The position numbers and the translations under genes were made by a program. Under the pieces are notes generated by a model that saw only the letters and a list, made by a program, of their open reading frames with translations, was not told where the DNA came from and did not search any database. From Anastrepha obliqua (lineage: Eukaryota > Arthropoda > Insecta > Diptera > Tephritidae): a stretch of DNA of 64,000 nt. Positions 33,641-45,569 of the stretch are shown one piece after another. Where the stretch lies: positions 46,092,501 to 46,156,500 of the forward strand of contig NC_072896.1 in NCBI RefSeq assembly GCF_027943255.1, given 5' to 3'. How positions within the stretch are numbered: position 1 is the stretch's first letter; each line of letters begins with the position of its first letter.

Positions 33641-34632
33641 AACACAGTTTTGTGCGAGTTCGGAGAGAGTTGAGTACGCAATTGGATTAGATAGAAGAAG
33701 TATGGATACTATTTGTACTCTCAATGCAGAGAAACGGCTGTGTGGGGAAAGAGTCGCATTATACTTTGACTAGAGTACGAAGAAAAGAGGAAGTGGAGAA
33801 ACAGATGCATGCATTTATGCTGCCCTTTAATAGGTATATGGTTTAGTAGCTACTTGTAGTCATTACCAGCTGAGTTTAAAAATATTAAGTGGCTTCGCTT
33901 TAGAGCGAGTATTATCAAAAAGAATGTTGAAAGTTGAAAGAAAGTGTTGATAATTTCCACATTTCCAATGAACCATTTGGAGTCTGTTCATTTTTTCCGT
34001 CTTTTATAAATTATGCTTGTTTTAAAAACCGACATTGCGCAAATCTGTAACTTCGTTCTTCACGGTGCAATTAAACCATTTCGATAAGTAGGCCAACCTA
34101 ACATATTTTTTGGCCTTCTAATGCAATTGTCTCTTTGCAATTAAGAGAAAAAAATTACGTACCATTTATTTTTCTATAAATTATATTATACTTATTGCAG
34201 TTGCAAATATTCTGCTGTACCTAAAATGCGTACCTTGAATGCCTTCTTGGTTTAGATAGCGGAACAGAGATACAACTGCATTCTCTTCTCATCACTAGTG
34301 CATATCTATGTAGCCATGAACTCGTGAATATATAAGTACATACACATATATGAGTGTATATTTACACAAATACATGGCATCAGCTGTGCATTCACTGCAA
34401 TGCCATTCGCTGATCGTTTGCTTCGCAGCAGATGTGCTTTCAACCATTACGCAAATCTGTTTGATTAATAATAAGAAATTCCTAGAACGGACTGGAATAG
34501 AAAAAGTGGTAGATGAAAGGAATAGCAATGAGTAATTTTGATTTTAACAATTACATAATTTACAGATAAGTACGCGTAAAATGATGTGCATAAAGGATGA
34601 CTCAAAACTTTTGAAAAGTGCTTGTTTGTATG
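33641..34632. other. no recognised feature
   Basis: AT-rich with short CATA/TACA repeats near 34330-34370. No family recognised. Confidence 0.4.
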
Positions 34633-34633
34633 T

Positions 34634-34820
34634 ACAGTGAACAAAATAAAAAAAAACTGGCACACTAAAATTCAGAAAACTCAAAGTTATAGAAATAAAG
34701 AAATTATTCACAGATGTTTAAGAAATCATTTGCGTTGAATATATTTCATTTTTTACTATTCAATATGTATAATTGTTAATTTTTCAAACTCAATCAAAAA
34801 GTGGGACACCCTATTTTTTC
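34634..34820. mobile_element. possible Tc1-type terminal repeat remnant
   Basis: ACAGTGAACAAAATAAAAAA followed by ACTGGCACAC has the form of Tc1-like ends. ACAGTAAATAAAATAAAGAG at about 36936 beside the Tc1 relic is similar. No coding sequence or opposite end found. Confidence 0.3.
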
Positions 34821-34848
34821 AGCATATTTTAGTAAACTTTTTGTATTC

Positions 34849-35016
34849 CGGCGGCCAGGCGTAGTGTACTTCTGCCATGAAAAAGCTCCTCATAAAAAAT
34901 ATCTACATACCATTCGGAATCGGTCTAAAACTGTAGGTCCATTTGTGGAACAACAAAAAGATGAACGCCCCAAATAGGACAAGGAGCTCGGCCAAACACC
35001 TAAAAAGGGTGTACAC
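34849..35016 (+). mobile_element. tRNA-derived SINE, 5'-truncated copy
   Basis: Contains ACTTCTGCCATGAAAAAGCT, CTGTAGGTCCATTTGTGGAA, AAGGAGCTCGGCCAAACACC and AAAAAGGGTGTACACG. The tRNA-like head is missing. Confidence 0.85.
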
Positions 35017-35139
35017 GATATATGTACATTTTATCAAAAAAATATCGGGAATTGTTCATTTAAAAAACGCACGTTGGTACAACTGTCCTCTATAGCGTCG
35101 CAGAGCTTTTGCGTGATCTGTCAATTAGCTTGTTTTTGG

Positions 35140-36118
35140 CATTTAATTATATCAGTCAACCGCAGGTGTGCTCTGCGATTTTCGCTATGGATAAAAATAT
35201 CGAACAAAAAATTTGTTTTAAATTTTGTGATTTGAACGAGATTTCGTGTGCCGAATCGTTGAAAATGTTGCAAAAAGCCTATGACGAGTGTGCTTTAACA
35301 AAAACACTGGTGTACGAGTGGTATAAGACTTTTGCAGAGATCTGAGAAGTGGTGGAAGATTTGCCCCGATCTGGCCGCTCATTAAAGTATTCAACGTATG
35401 AAAACTTCGACAAAGTCAAGGAAATGGTGCTGGCAAACAATCAAACAATCATTTAAGTTTGAGGGATGGAAGGAACTTGTGACTTTAGCGTCTCTCACAA
35501 ATCAATTCGCAACATTTTACAACATCAATTGGGCATAAGACGTCAAGGCGCGTGGCTGCTCGACTCGTTTCAAGAGAGTTGAATTTCTTTCAAATCGGAA
35601 TAATCGGAAGAAGGTGGCTGAAGACATGAAGGTGGCTGAGCAAGTGAATTCGGACCCAACGTTTATGCAGCGCAACATAACAGGTGATGAGACGTAGGTA
35701 TCCAAAAAAACCGCGACAAAGTCGGTCAAAAGTGATAGTCATGCTACTCGTTTTCTTTGATTCTCATGATGCTGTGCACTCGAAACTCGTTCCAAATGGT
35801 TCTACGGTAAGTAAAGAATAGATATTATTTGGAAGTTATGCGGCGTTTGAGAGAATGTGCGTATTAAACCGCCCAATTTGTAGAAAGAAAACTCATGGAT
35901 CTTGAACCAAGATAGCACACCGTCTCACAAAGCTCATATTGTGAACACTTTTTTGGCCAAAAACTCGACAAATGTCATCGAACAACCACCATATTCACCA
36001 GATTTAGCTCCTTGTGACCTTTTCCCAAAACTTAAGTTGCCACTTCGCGGACGCCGCTTTGAACAACTGATGGCAAAATACCCAAGTTTGGAAACCTTCT
36101 TAGTCGTTCAGGAATAAA
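35140..36118 (+). mobile_element. mariner-type transposase with HTH_48-like N-terminus, decayed
   Basis: Begins MDKNIEQKICFKFCDLNEIS at 35188, then CAESLKMLQKAYDECALTK, VYEWYKTFAEI, VVEDLPRSGRSLKYS, VSHKSIRNILQHQLGIR, SEFGPNVYAAQHNR (frame-shifted ... SDPTFMQRNITGDE), and the C-terminal NQDSTPSHKAHIVNTFLAKN, VIEQPPYSPDLAPCDLFPKL and LPLRGRRFEQL. The second catalytic aspartate lies in QDSTPSH and the third in APCD. Multiple stops and frameshifts. N-terminal recruitment helices are in the family often annotated as FLJ37770-like. A relative on the other strand is at 55962-57042. Confidence 0.85.
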
Positions 36119-36169
36119 AATAGCGTATGAAGATCTCGCGCAGCGAAGAGAGACGAAATCCTGAAAACA

Positions 36170-36800
36170 TCGAAATCGGGACATTTGAGGGAGCTCAAAT
36201 ATTTGGGAGTGTTAATAAAAAATGACAACAGCAGTCACGAGGCAATACAAGGTAGAATATTGGCAGCAAACAAAGCATATTAGGCCCACACGAAATTGTT
36301 GAAATCTTAACTGCAAACTCCGCCTCTACCAGTCAATAATACTGTCGGTGCTGTCGTACGGTTGCGACTGCTGGACAATGACTAGCAAAGACGAAAAATG
36401 CTCCGAAGCCGAAGGATGTTTGCCCCATACGCTGCAACAATGGAACGTACCGAATCCGCTACAACGATGCTGCTTTTATGCCGGGGAGAAAATGCCGTTA
36501 AACGCAATAGGTCTCAAGGGCTTCGATGGCTATCACACATTGTGGGCATGGAGGACAAGCACCCTCAAAAATCCTTTTTAACAATAAACTATCTAACGAC
36601 TTGGGTCCAAGGACGTAGAAGGTTAACCTGGCTTGACATAGTCATAGTCAACTTGAAAAAGCTACGAGTTAGGAGCTGGAAGTCTATTGCTATGGACCGT
36701 ACAGATTAGAAGAGGATTGTGGACGAAGCTAAAACTCATCCCGAGCTGCAATCGCTAGTTGATAATAATGCTGAAATACCATCCCGGAGGGAAAATTAAC
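36170..36800 (+). mobile_element. LINE reverse-transcriptase C-terminal fragment
   Basis: With frame changes: LKYLGVLIKNDNSSHEAIQG, RILAANKAY, LRLYQSIILSVLSYGCDCWT, MLRSRRMFAPYA, SQGLRWLSHIVGMEDKHPQK, GRRRLTWLDIVIVNLKKLRV, RSWKSIAMDRTD and RIVDEAKTHPELQ. This is the region downstream of the polymerase core in RTE/R4/CR1-like LINEs (usual RWLGHV.RM ... GRP..RW.DDV..DL). Confidence 0.7.
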
Positions 36801-36931
36801 TTAAATGTGATCAAGGGAAGGACTATACATTTAATAAACTAGAACCGGCAAATTTCTGCAGTTAATATCCCCAAATAACTTAAAAATTCGACATTTGTGG
36901 ACGTACACCTACAAGCTATATGACATTTTCT

Positions 36932-37500
36932 GCACAGTAAATAAAATAAAGAGCGTACACTTCTAGAAGATCTCCCCTTCTTTCAAGAATTAATGTGAGT
37001 AAAAGGTTGAACTATGCTAAAGAATACGTTGGCAATCAAAATGAATTTTGAAGCAACGTTATTTTCATCGATGAGTCGAAACTCAACTTATTTGGGCCGC
37101 ATGGTCTGGTCAGTTTTGTCTGGAGAAGGGAAGGTACGACGCTCTTCGTCTAATTTGGTTGGCACTGTGAAACATGGTGACGGGCATATTGTGACTCGGG
37201 GAGCAAGGATGGTAAATTGAGTGGGCTCCTTTTCTTTTATTGAAGGCACTATGACTAAAATAAATTATCTAGAAATATTGAATGTGCACATTTCCAAAAC
37301 TGTAGAAAAATCATATTTAACAGCAACGTTCACCTTGATGCACGACAACGGCCCAAAGCATACTGCGCTGATTGTAAGGGAATGGTTGCTTTACAACTTA
37401 AAAAAATGTATTACCTATTCTCCCTAAAGCTCAGATCTTAATCCTATATAGTGGGCCCGCATTGAAAAATAATTGTGCAAGTGGCAGATTAATAGTAAAA
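36932..37500 (+). mobile_element. Tc1-like transposase relic
   Basis: Blocks: KNTLAIKMNF, an out-of-frame FIDESKLNLFGPHG (first catalytic Asp), NLVGTVKHGDGHIV, GSFSFIEGTMTKINYLEILN, FTLMHDNGPKHTALIVREWL (second Asp) and SSDLNPI followed by a stop where the third acidic residue would follow. Frame shifts near 37075 and stops near 37220 show decay. Length and motifs fit a Tc1 family transposase missing its DNA-binding N-terminus. Confidence 0.85.
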
Positions 37501-37719
37501 TTTACCTAAAATAAGCTCTAGCAAACTCCATGCATCGACATCTAAAAGCAATAATTAACGCAGAGGGATGACAACAATCACAATAGACAACCAGAAGATT
37601 CGCCACTTGACTCTCACTCTTACTCTCAGAGAGTACTGCCCACCAATCCGGCAAGTACGTGCAATGGAGCAATATTTCTCGTTCTCTACGTACCGCCGCC
37701 GAAGAAGAAATATGATTCC

Positions 37720-38105
37720 GGTGAGCCCGAAAATCCAACTGATACAACGAGGAATGTCATACCGCCGCAGAAAGAAAAGAGGCTTCCTATAGAGCCACGG
37801 TGCGATCGGGCGCAACGCAAGCCATGTGGGTTCGCTACCGAGAGCTGAGAAAAGAAGAGAAATGTATTATCGGAAAGGAAAAAATGAGAGGCCGAGATAA
37901 GTGAGTGGGAGGAGCTTGAGATGCTGGCCAATAGGAACAACCCTCGAAAATTCTACCAGAAAGTTCAGCGGCTTACAGAAGGTTTCAAGACCGGGGCGTT
38001 GTCCTGTAAGAACAAAGACGGCGAACTGGTGACTGACACCCAGAGCATACTTAAATTATGGAGGGAGCACTTTCCTCCTTCCTCATTTCAAAAGAAATAA
38101 GGACC
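37720..38105 (+). mobile_element. LINE fragment (spacer before the reverse transcriptase)
   Basis: The frames give EECHTAAERKEASYRATVRS, WVRYRELRKEEKC, EELEMLANRNNPRKFYQKVQ, RLTEGFKTGALSCKNKDGEL and VTDTQSILKLWREHF. This matches the endonuclease-RT linker of RTE-like LINEs (WFDEECR..., RKFY..VK, G.L.TD...L.RW.EHF). It stops abruptly after FPPSSF. Confidence 0.65.
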
Positions 38106-38250
38106 GATGATCCCGCCAGTGCTCTATGAGTTTTGCGAACAGATTTATTTTTTAAAATAAAATTCCAAATTTCGGATTCGTTGTTCTCGCGTTAAGCGTT
38201 TCATGATGAATTGCATACTTTACTGAACAGAAATGTCAACACAGTATGCC

Positions 38251-38278
38251 ATTGTCATCATTGTCATCATTGTCATCA
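38251..38278. repeat. 9-bp tandem repeat, three units
   Basis: ATTGTCATC is repeated three times. Confidence 0.8.
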
Positions 38279-38589
38279 AAAGACAAACACTCGATAGAAC
38301 CACTAGAAAGAAGGGCACACTTTAACCTAAACCTCTCAAGCCAATTTGTCTTACGTAATTTACTTTAAAAATGATAGAAAAGTATACAACATAGGACATC
38401 AGGACAATGACCCTTGCAGATGGACTACTGCATTCATGTCGAAACTCATATATGTAGTTCTGGGTATTGAAAATATCTTTGATTACAGCTCAAATAAAGC
38501 CATAAATGGGATTCTAGCAAGCACAACCATCGTAACATTCGCAAGGAAGTACAAACTCTAACATCTTAAACCAATCTGCTAAAAAGGAA

Positions 38590-39640
38590 AGTAAAATTCT
38601 TACGTATAACATTTGATTACAAATTACTTTGGAAGACAGACATAGAAGACATGGCGAGAAAGGCCATTCGAGCATTCATCCTATGTAAATCGATTGCAGG
38701 GAAAAGATGGGGATCTACACCAAAATTACTGCGATGGGTCTACATGGCTATAATTAGACTCATGATTTCCTATGAGATGGTAGTCTCGGAGAATTGTGCG
38801 ACGAATTAATCAGTAATAAGCACACTAACAAGTTTACGAATACTTGGCTTCTTCTAAAATACACAACTCTTCACGCTTATCATAAGCAAGAAGGACTTTT
38901 CTAAGAAGAAACAAAGCTACCATTGGCTCCTACGCTCATCAAAATCGCAGTAAATTTGATATTCTAAAATTAATCTCTAAATTAATCTCAGAGATCTCAA
39001 GGCCAGGGGCATGGTGCTATCGATGCTAAGTTTTGTCAAACGCTGGAAGATTGAATTTGGCAATAAAAAGGCTTGGAAAGGGTTATCTTTGACCTACAGG
39101 ATGAACCAGAACATCGTACACGCACGGATCGCTTATCGAGAAGGTGCAGTGGCAGGTGTCTGTGGACTGGGGAAACATACTCGGCAGCGCTGGTAGGAAT
39201 ACAAATATATTTCAAGCGGAAGTGTACGCAATAGAAAGATGCGCTCAGTTTAACCTTCCACGGAACGATAATAACAGAAGCAAAGCTATCCTTACTTATA
39301 GCCAGACAGTAATGAAGGATCTTAGGCCAGAACAACCAGGTACGTATCCTATGACTTCCAGGGTACAAAGGAATTACTGGAAACAAAATGACGGATAACA
39401 GATAAGATGCCAGAATTAGAAGCGGCCTCCCTATTTATAGGCTTAGAGCCATTTTGTAGGATAGGAAGGATAAGTTCTTTCTTCTTTCTTATTCAGGAAG
39501 TAGAAGAAAGACAAAGAAGATTATGCTGCGGCACTCTAGCGGGTTCATCGCCCTGAATTTTCAAACCATTTAATCGTTAGTAGTCTTTGTAAACCACGAA
39601 CTGCCATACAGTTTGCAAAATATTGGTAATTGTATTAATT
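38590..39640 (+). mobile_element. LOA-like LINE fragment: RT tail and RNase H
   Basis: Blocks: ILTYNI, TFDYKLLWKTDIEDMARKAI, AFILCKSIAGKRWGSTPKLL, RWVYMAIIRLMISYEMVV (usual W.Y.A..RP...YG..VW); later the RNase H blocks SAGRNTNIFQAEVYAIERCA (with the acidic E), QFNLPRNDNNRSKAILTYSQ (usual I.TDSQAA) and IGLEPFCRIGRISS. TDSQ has become TYSQ. Stops and frameshifts throughout. Confidence 0.65.
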
Positions 39641-39744
39641 TTTAATTAAAAAAAACTTTCAGGTTTTACTTATACGGCAGATAGACGGCAGCGTTAATGC
39701 GCATTGAAAAAGTAGGGCACAGCCGGCGAGCGGCTCATATGTGA

Positions 39745-40023
39745 TTGTATGCTGATAGCGTAAAGACGTATAGCAAAAACGCGGATGATTACAATGTTTG
39801 TTATTTATGCCGGTTTAAAAAGAAACAGGAAAAACAACAAGCAAAACGCCGAAAAGTATGTGTAAATGACGAAAGACACTACGTAAGGCTATTAAATCGT
39901 TTTGAATTGTCGGATTTTAAAAATTTTATAATTTTTTTACATATGAAAATGGAGCCAAATTTACCAAGAATTCTCCTATTTTGGTTATTTCAACAAGCAG
40001 AAGTGCTGCCAGGCATCTTATAA
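39745..40023 (+). pseudogene. possible PIF/Harbinger N-terminal fragment
   Basis: A 92-codon open stretch, without an ATG at its start, contains KKKQEKQQAKRRKVCVNDER, YVRLLNRFELSDFKNFIIFL and HMKMEPNLPRILL. The order basic run, Y..L...EL.D..NF..FLRM resembles the N-terminus of HARBI1-like transposases, but the match is short. It is AT-rich and could be chance. Confidence 0.25.
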
Positions 40024-40079
40024 ATAAACAATTTTAGAAGATAATAAATGAATAAAACTACAAAATTCTCCAGTTTATT

Positions 40080-40180
40080 TCTATATCACATACGTCTAGG
40101 CATATATATATAAATATATATATAGGTATATTTAGGGATATATATATGTATATTTATATACATATATACATATATTAATG
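40080..40180. repeat. TA-rich microsatellite
   Basis: Runs of TATATA with ACATATAT and TATATGTA variations. Confidence 0.75.
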
Positions 40181-40481
40181 CTTGATTTTTAGTAAAGTAT
40201 GTTTGATTGTATGCATTTTGAGTTTACGAATTTGTATTTGGTGGGTGTATTTAGATTTGTATTCAAACAAAAAACGAGTTATTTACTACCCTACAATACA
40301 GCTGACTATCATATAAGCACTCACATTATCATCATCACTATCCTCATCCAACTACACATTTTTGTTCTAGCCATGGGAAAGTTCTGATAGTTTCCCCTTG
40401 TCGGTGTGATATTCTATCTCTCTTTTACCAATAGCAATTTCTTATAACTGAAAAATATATCTGCCCTGCTCTAAAGGCATA

Positions 40482-40616
40482 CCAAACTCCTCATTGTTGT
40501 CATCATAAACTCATCAGCAGAAATGGCCTAAACTCCTCATTGTTGTCATCACAAATTCATCAGTACAAATGGCCTAAACTCCGCATTGTTGGCATCAAAA
40601 ACTCATCAGCACATAC
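40482..40616. repeat. minisatellite, three 45-46-bp units
   Basis: Each unit reads CTAAACTCC(T/G)CATTGTT(G)..CATCA(T/C)AAA then CATCAGCA. Units start at about 40482, 40527 and 40573. Confidence 0.85.
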
Positions 40617-40641
40617 GAAATTACATTTATATTATTATATT

Positions 40642-40822
40642 CATTTCTTGTTTACAAACTAAGAATTTTCAAATTTTATATTACATATTTACATATTTAA
40701 ATTTATTCTAATTAATAATATATATTTTTTTTCATTTCTTGTTTACAAACTAAGAATTTTCAAATTTTATATTACATATTTACAGATTTAAAGTGTTTCA
40801 ATTAATATATTGTATTTTTTTG
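40642..40822. repeat. tandem duplication of a ~91-bp AT-rich unit
   Basis: CATTTCTTGTTTACAAACTA AGAATTTTC starts at 40642 and again at 40733. The second half of unit 2 is diverged. It ends just before the last exon of the DUF4806-type gene. Confidence 0.8.
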
Positions 40823-40839
40823 GTTACATCTATTGTGGC

Positions 40840-41672
40840 TTAAACTAACTTCTTTCTAATAGCGCCTTGTATATCTTCTTTTGTTTTTTCTGAAAAGAGG
40901 TCTAATAAATGAAATAATTGTTAGCAACTCGTAGGTACTCCTCTTTTTGCTATGTACTTACCAACTATAAGTTCAACCGCGTTAAGGAAGTGGAATCTTT
41001 CCTGCTCTTCCTTCTAAGTTGAAGCTGTACATGGCGTCATCTGTGAATAGATAACGCATAACCCCGTCAACCGTTCCTTTCGTGCCTTTTGATCTTGCCA
41101 GAAGTCCAATCTACATATGGAAGAAAAAGTGTTATTTTCAAATTATACTAGCCGTCATTTTATTATGTTACCATTGCGTCGGCGTAAGCTTTATTTATCA
41201 GCTTGGCTTCAACAGCCTGCACTTGCTCCACCGATAATACGGGAATCATAGCAGCAAGTTCCATGAACTCCTCGCTTTCCGCGTCCCCGGTGATGCGACT
41301 GACAGACTGTTGAACCCTAGCTGTCAGCACTTTGCATTCGCGCAACAGCTTACTTTTCGCTTGTACCTCACCACGTTCCGGCATCTAAAAAGGGAAATTT
41401 CGATGTTACAAACGAAATATATAGTACATATGGTGAAAGTCTGTTATTACCTTATCGAAAATGGCACTTTGTACGCCAGCTACTTGGCCAGCAACGCCCA
41501 GTTGACGGGTCTCGACGCTATCCAGCTTCGCCAATATTTGGTCCTGGCATTTCTGGATAGCGCTTAACTCAGCTATTATTGCCGCGTGTCTGCCTTTAGA
41601 TGACGACCCATGTTTGGGAAGAGCAGGCTTTTTTTGGTGGAAAGCGCTCGTCATGGGGACATTCCACCCCAA
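40840..41672 (-). pseudogene. DUF4806-domain gene, four exons, frame broken
   Basis: Exons on the minus strand: 41672-41451, 41384-41172, 41111-40962 and 40901-40840, joined by short introns with GT and AG borders. The peptide contains AAIIAELSAIQKCQDQILAK, LDSVETRQLGVAGQVAGVQS (coiled-coil-like), LLRECKVLTARVQQSVSRIT, MIPVLSVEQVQAVEAKLINK, then IGLLARSKGTKGTVDGVMRY, LFTDDAMYSFNLEGRAGK and, in another frame, ERFHFLNAVELIV and LFSEKTKEDIQGAIRKKLV. The order (P..S.E....E..L then G.KG....V....FTD......N..G..GK..F) is the DUF4806 pattern, known from many insect proteins without defined function. A one-base frame loss in exon 3 (near 40985) breaks it; no ATG starts the first exon (first in-frame ATG at 41654). 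It may be a decayed member of a multigene family, or the frameshift may be a sequence error. Confidence 0.65.
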
Positions 41673-41839
41673 ATTGAAGCCTTCGAATTTTTATTTCCGA
41701 AATAAAAAGAGAATATATAAAACCATAAATAAAAGTATGTATATAAAACTGTACCGTCATTTTCTTACCACTGACTTATTTCCACTTCTGAACATATTTC
41801 GTTGAATATATGTATGTATCCTGATCCGACTCCATTTAA

Positions 41840-42809
41840 CCCTAGAATCGTAATATACGTAAATTTTACGTGTATGTCGCAAAAAAAAGTCAGTTACACT
41901 TTACGGTTTGGCGCTATCGCTACGACCTTCCTTTATTTTATTGTTGCATTAACAAGTGAATCATAAATCAGTTGTTACTTCGCGTTTAGCTTTAATCGTT
42001 CTTTAAAAAAAAGTGTGCACGTAAATTTTACGTGGTCTTAGCATTAACGTATACATTTTTGTACGTAAGTTTTACGTGGTCTTGTTATTAGCGTATAAAT
42101 ATTTGTAAATGAAATTTATGTTCCGTGCGGTTTTCAGGAGAAATAAAAGAAAATAATGGAAAGCTGAAGTCGTTGCCTTGCGGATGCAGAAATAGACGCC
42201 CTCCTGGACAGTATTGACAGCGATGTAAGCTTTACTGAGGACAACCTTGAAGATTAAGTTGATTCTGACAGTGACGATAGTTTGGAGGATCCAGTCTACT
42301 CTCCTGAATTCCAGGAAAATACTTTTGAAGAGGAACTGATGAAAGCTGTGGAGTCCGCTCAAAATATGGCATCTGAAAAAAAAATAAAGGTCCCCCGGCA
42401 AAAAATCAGAAGTCAGCACCAACTGTGCACCTACAACTAAATGACATTGAAGATGTATCCAGTTCTAATCCACTTTTGGGAAGGAATGGTCATGTTTGGA
42501 GTAGCAATCCAGTGCATCGTAGTTGCGGAAGAGCAATGGCTATGAATGTTGTTTATATTCGACCAGGTAAATATTATTAAAAGCGGATGTTTTTTAAACA
42601 CTGTTATTAAAATAAAACATAAACTAGGTCCATATCCATTTTTTTATAATTCACGTTAAGAAACATAAAACTTTGTATTTTCAATAAATAAAATCAAAAC
42701 AGAAGATATATAAGTTTTTGTTGAACATTTATTTTAAATTTTTGTGTTGTACGTAAAATTTACGTATATTAGCATTAACGTAGGGTAAAACTATCTTACG
42801 ATTCTAGGG
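41840..42809 (+). mobile_element. piggyBac-superfamily element, internally deleted (970 bp)
   Basis: Ends CCCTAGAATCG and its inverse CGATTCTAGGG are flanked by TTAA (41836-41839 and 42810-42813), as in piggyBac. Inside, about 42165-42580 encodes a transposase N-terminus: EIDALLDSIDSDVSFTEDNL, DSDSDDSLEDPVYSPEF, FEEELMKAVESAQNM, and SSSNPLLGRNGHVWSSNP with MNVVYIRPG. The catalytic core is gone. Palindromic ACGTAAA(T/A)TTTACGT motifs occur near both ends (41856, 42018, 42062, 42752) and may be sub-terminal binding sites. Stops are present (after NLED, and CTYN). Confidence 0.9.
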
Positions 42810-42954
42810 TTAATATTATATTATCTTAACTATTTTAACTAAAATATTTTTACTTTTTATGAAAATATTATTTTATCGCAATTTTCACTATTTTGAACAA
42901 AATATCACAATTTCTTCAGAGTAGCCACAAAACTGCAACTTCAAACGTTGATGT

Positions 42955-43066
42955 TTTTTTTTGTTGTAGCAGCATAAGCATTCTCCGTACATATATATGT
43001 ATACGGAGAATACTGCTGAAGTGACAGTCCATGGCCGGATATAAATCCGGTAACGTAGAACGTTAA
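42955..43066. mobile_element. short LINE/SINE-like tail with hairpin
   Basis: TTGTTGTAGCAGCATAAGC, an inverted repeat ATTCTCCGTA...TACGGAGAAT around TATATA (42980-43011), then GCTGAAGTGACAGTCC and GGCCGGATATAAATCCGG, itself palindromic. The reverse strand ends in CAACAA, like the Jockey-type tail at 23822, so this may be the 3' end of a related retroelement. Confidence 0.5.
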
Positions 43067-45540
43067 AATGCTTATTTTACCAAAATGCTTATGAAACCAC
43101 GATAAAATCACATTTGGTTAGAATTTGAATATGCATACCTGATTTACACTCGATTTATTCACAATCCACTTTCACATTTTAAATAATATCACAATAAGCA
43201 CAATCGCCTTCCACGAGGAAAATTTTTACAATTAGGGATAACTAGATGCGCTTTTTGTTTGAAAGCGCGCCTAGAAATTCCTTTCAATACTTAGTACTGC
43301 CAATTCCTGGGAACAACTAATAGGACTTCGGAATGGCGTGCTGCCAGAAATAGAGCACAAAAAATAATTGACGAAAACAGTTCGTTTTTACGTTAAAGGA
43401 AAAATTTCGCGATTTAAATGTAATACATATAATTAATTGTTTTAAAATATTATATAATATGTTTTTTGGGTTATAATATAATTTTTATGAGACCACTGTC
43501 AAATTGAATCACACTTTCCTGAATACATGTAACTCTATTAAAAACTGAGTGTTGATTTTTGTATGTAAATATGTATGTTTTTTTAATTTTTTGCTTATTT
43601 ATGTATTTTATACTGAGTGTGCTTATTTTTTTTATACTTATATGTATCTACATCAATGAAAATAAGGAAACTGTAAATTTCGAATTTTTGTTTTAAAAAT
43701 ACCCAATTAATATTTCTCCCGTTGTGGCATTACTGACGAATAGTATAAAAAAGGAGCATTTTAGCAGCGCTTTCACGAGAAAAAGAGTTTCACATTTAGT
43801 TATCTCTTTTGCTCATTCGACAATATTTTTCAATTTGTCAATGCGCATGTATTAGAGACTAATAAAATATTTGTCAATGTGTTGGAATTTTTGGCGAAAG
43901 TACTCACCACTGTCTTGTAGGGTAGTATTTCATACATATATGTATGTATATGTTTTATTTGAAAAATATCAAATATCAATATTAGATATATATATTTATA
44001 CATATATTTTATTTAAAACAAAAATACGTCATTAATATTTAATATAAATTTACATGTTTTAGTTAAAAAAGAAGAAATGCGCGATTTCTTATTCCAAATT
44101 TTCACTATATTATGAATATATGACATATGTATATTATTTTCTATATATTAAATATCTATATATAAAAGAGAATAATTAAGAAATTTTAGCTTTTCTTAAA
44201 CGAAACCTGAGAAGTAAGAAATATGTAATACCGTAAAATAGACTAAATGAATAAAAAGGTTGAATGTTATGGTTTATAACTATATGTGATTACATCAAAC
44301 AGCTTTGCAAATGGATAATCGTGAATTACAGTTATTTACGTGCGCCAAAGATACTCTACAATAATATCGGCAAAATTGTTTGGATTACACTGTGGTACAA
44401 AAAAAAAGTTGCAAAAAAACTTTGGATCGGACATGGTGAGGGTTGTAGCTTATTAAAAACTGAAAAGAATGGTATGTATTAAATTTTGAATACACCCTCA
44501 AAATATCGATTTAGAGCCAAAAAACCGTTTTTAGACATATTCATGTACAAAATACATCGTATCTTTGTCATTTTTTGACGAAACTAAATTTTTTTTTTCA
44601 TTTTCCAGCTAAAAGTTTAACCTTTCCAACCGTGAAAGAATTTTTTTATTATCTTTTGAATTCATGGGGATAGAGACCAAAAACTTTCAAAAATTTTGAT
44701 TTTTTTACTTATTATTCAACTTTGAGACTAGTTGGTAGCTTTAATTTTATATAAAACATCTATTTTCTCTTACTACATCAAAAGTGTATTTAATTTTTCT
44801 TTTAATGACCCCTAATTCAAAGGAATTCGTTAGAAATTATCCAAGGAATTGCGTTTATAAGATTATAGTCACTTTACTAGTTTTACAAGTAATGTGATAT
44901 TTTTTCTATTCTTACTTCCTCGTATTTTTTTTTGCATTTTATGCACTTTTCTATACTTTTTCCACAAAATTATCAGTGTGTAGAGTTTAATAATATGTTT
45001 ATCTGATATTATAGAATAATAATAAATATTTTCGTTATATAGAAACTATAAAATTCAAGTTTGCCTTGTACTTTCAAGCACGGCTGGAATTTAGAACAAT
45101 GAATATTGGGGAATTTTTGGCAAACTATAATGTTTTTATTAATGAAACTTGGTGGAGATGTTAGTGAGGTGTTAAGGAAAATAATAATTTTGTAATTATT
45201 TGCCTTCAAAATGCCCTCGGGAACTTCACTATAATTTGCCACATTACACTCTATATAATATTTTTTAACACTTCACTAAAATTCACCAAATATACACTCA
45301 CACGCGTGTTTTTACTGATTTCTGTGCTAATATTCTAATTATATTATTTCTATTAAAATTAAATGCAAATTCATTTGCCCATGCAATCACTTTCCAATTT
45401 TAAACGCGAATAAGAAGAAGATTGGAATGACAACAGTATGGTGTTGCCGGATGCCTGCAAATGAAAACAAAAATTAAGTACTTGAGTTTAGTGTTAATGA
45501 TGGGGATGGGGGTTATTTTGCCTCCTTACTACATACACGC
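43067..45540. other. long AT-rich stretch without recognised gene
   Basis: Very AT-rich, including TATATA runs near 43920-44180. Short open frames show no family motif. Confidence 0.5.
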
Positions 45541-45569
45541 ATATGATATTTTAATTTTGGGTTCAATGG

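Noticed and set aside
37502..37940. Overlapping open frames of 74-86 codons on both strands
   Set aside because: They overlap the plus-strand LINE linker (37720-38105) and carry no motifs of their own.
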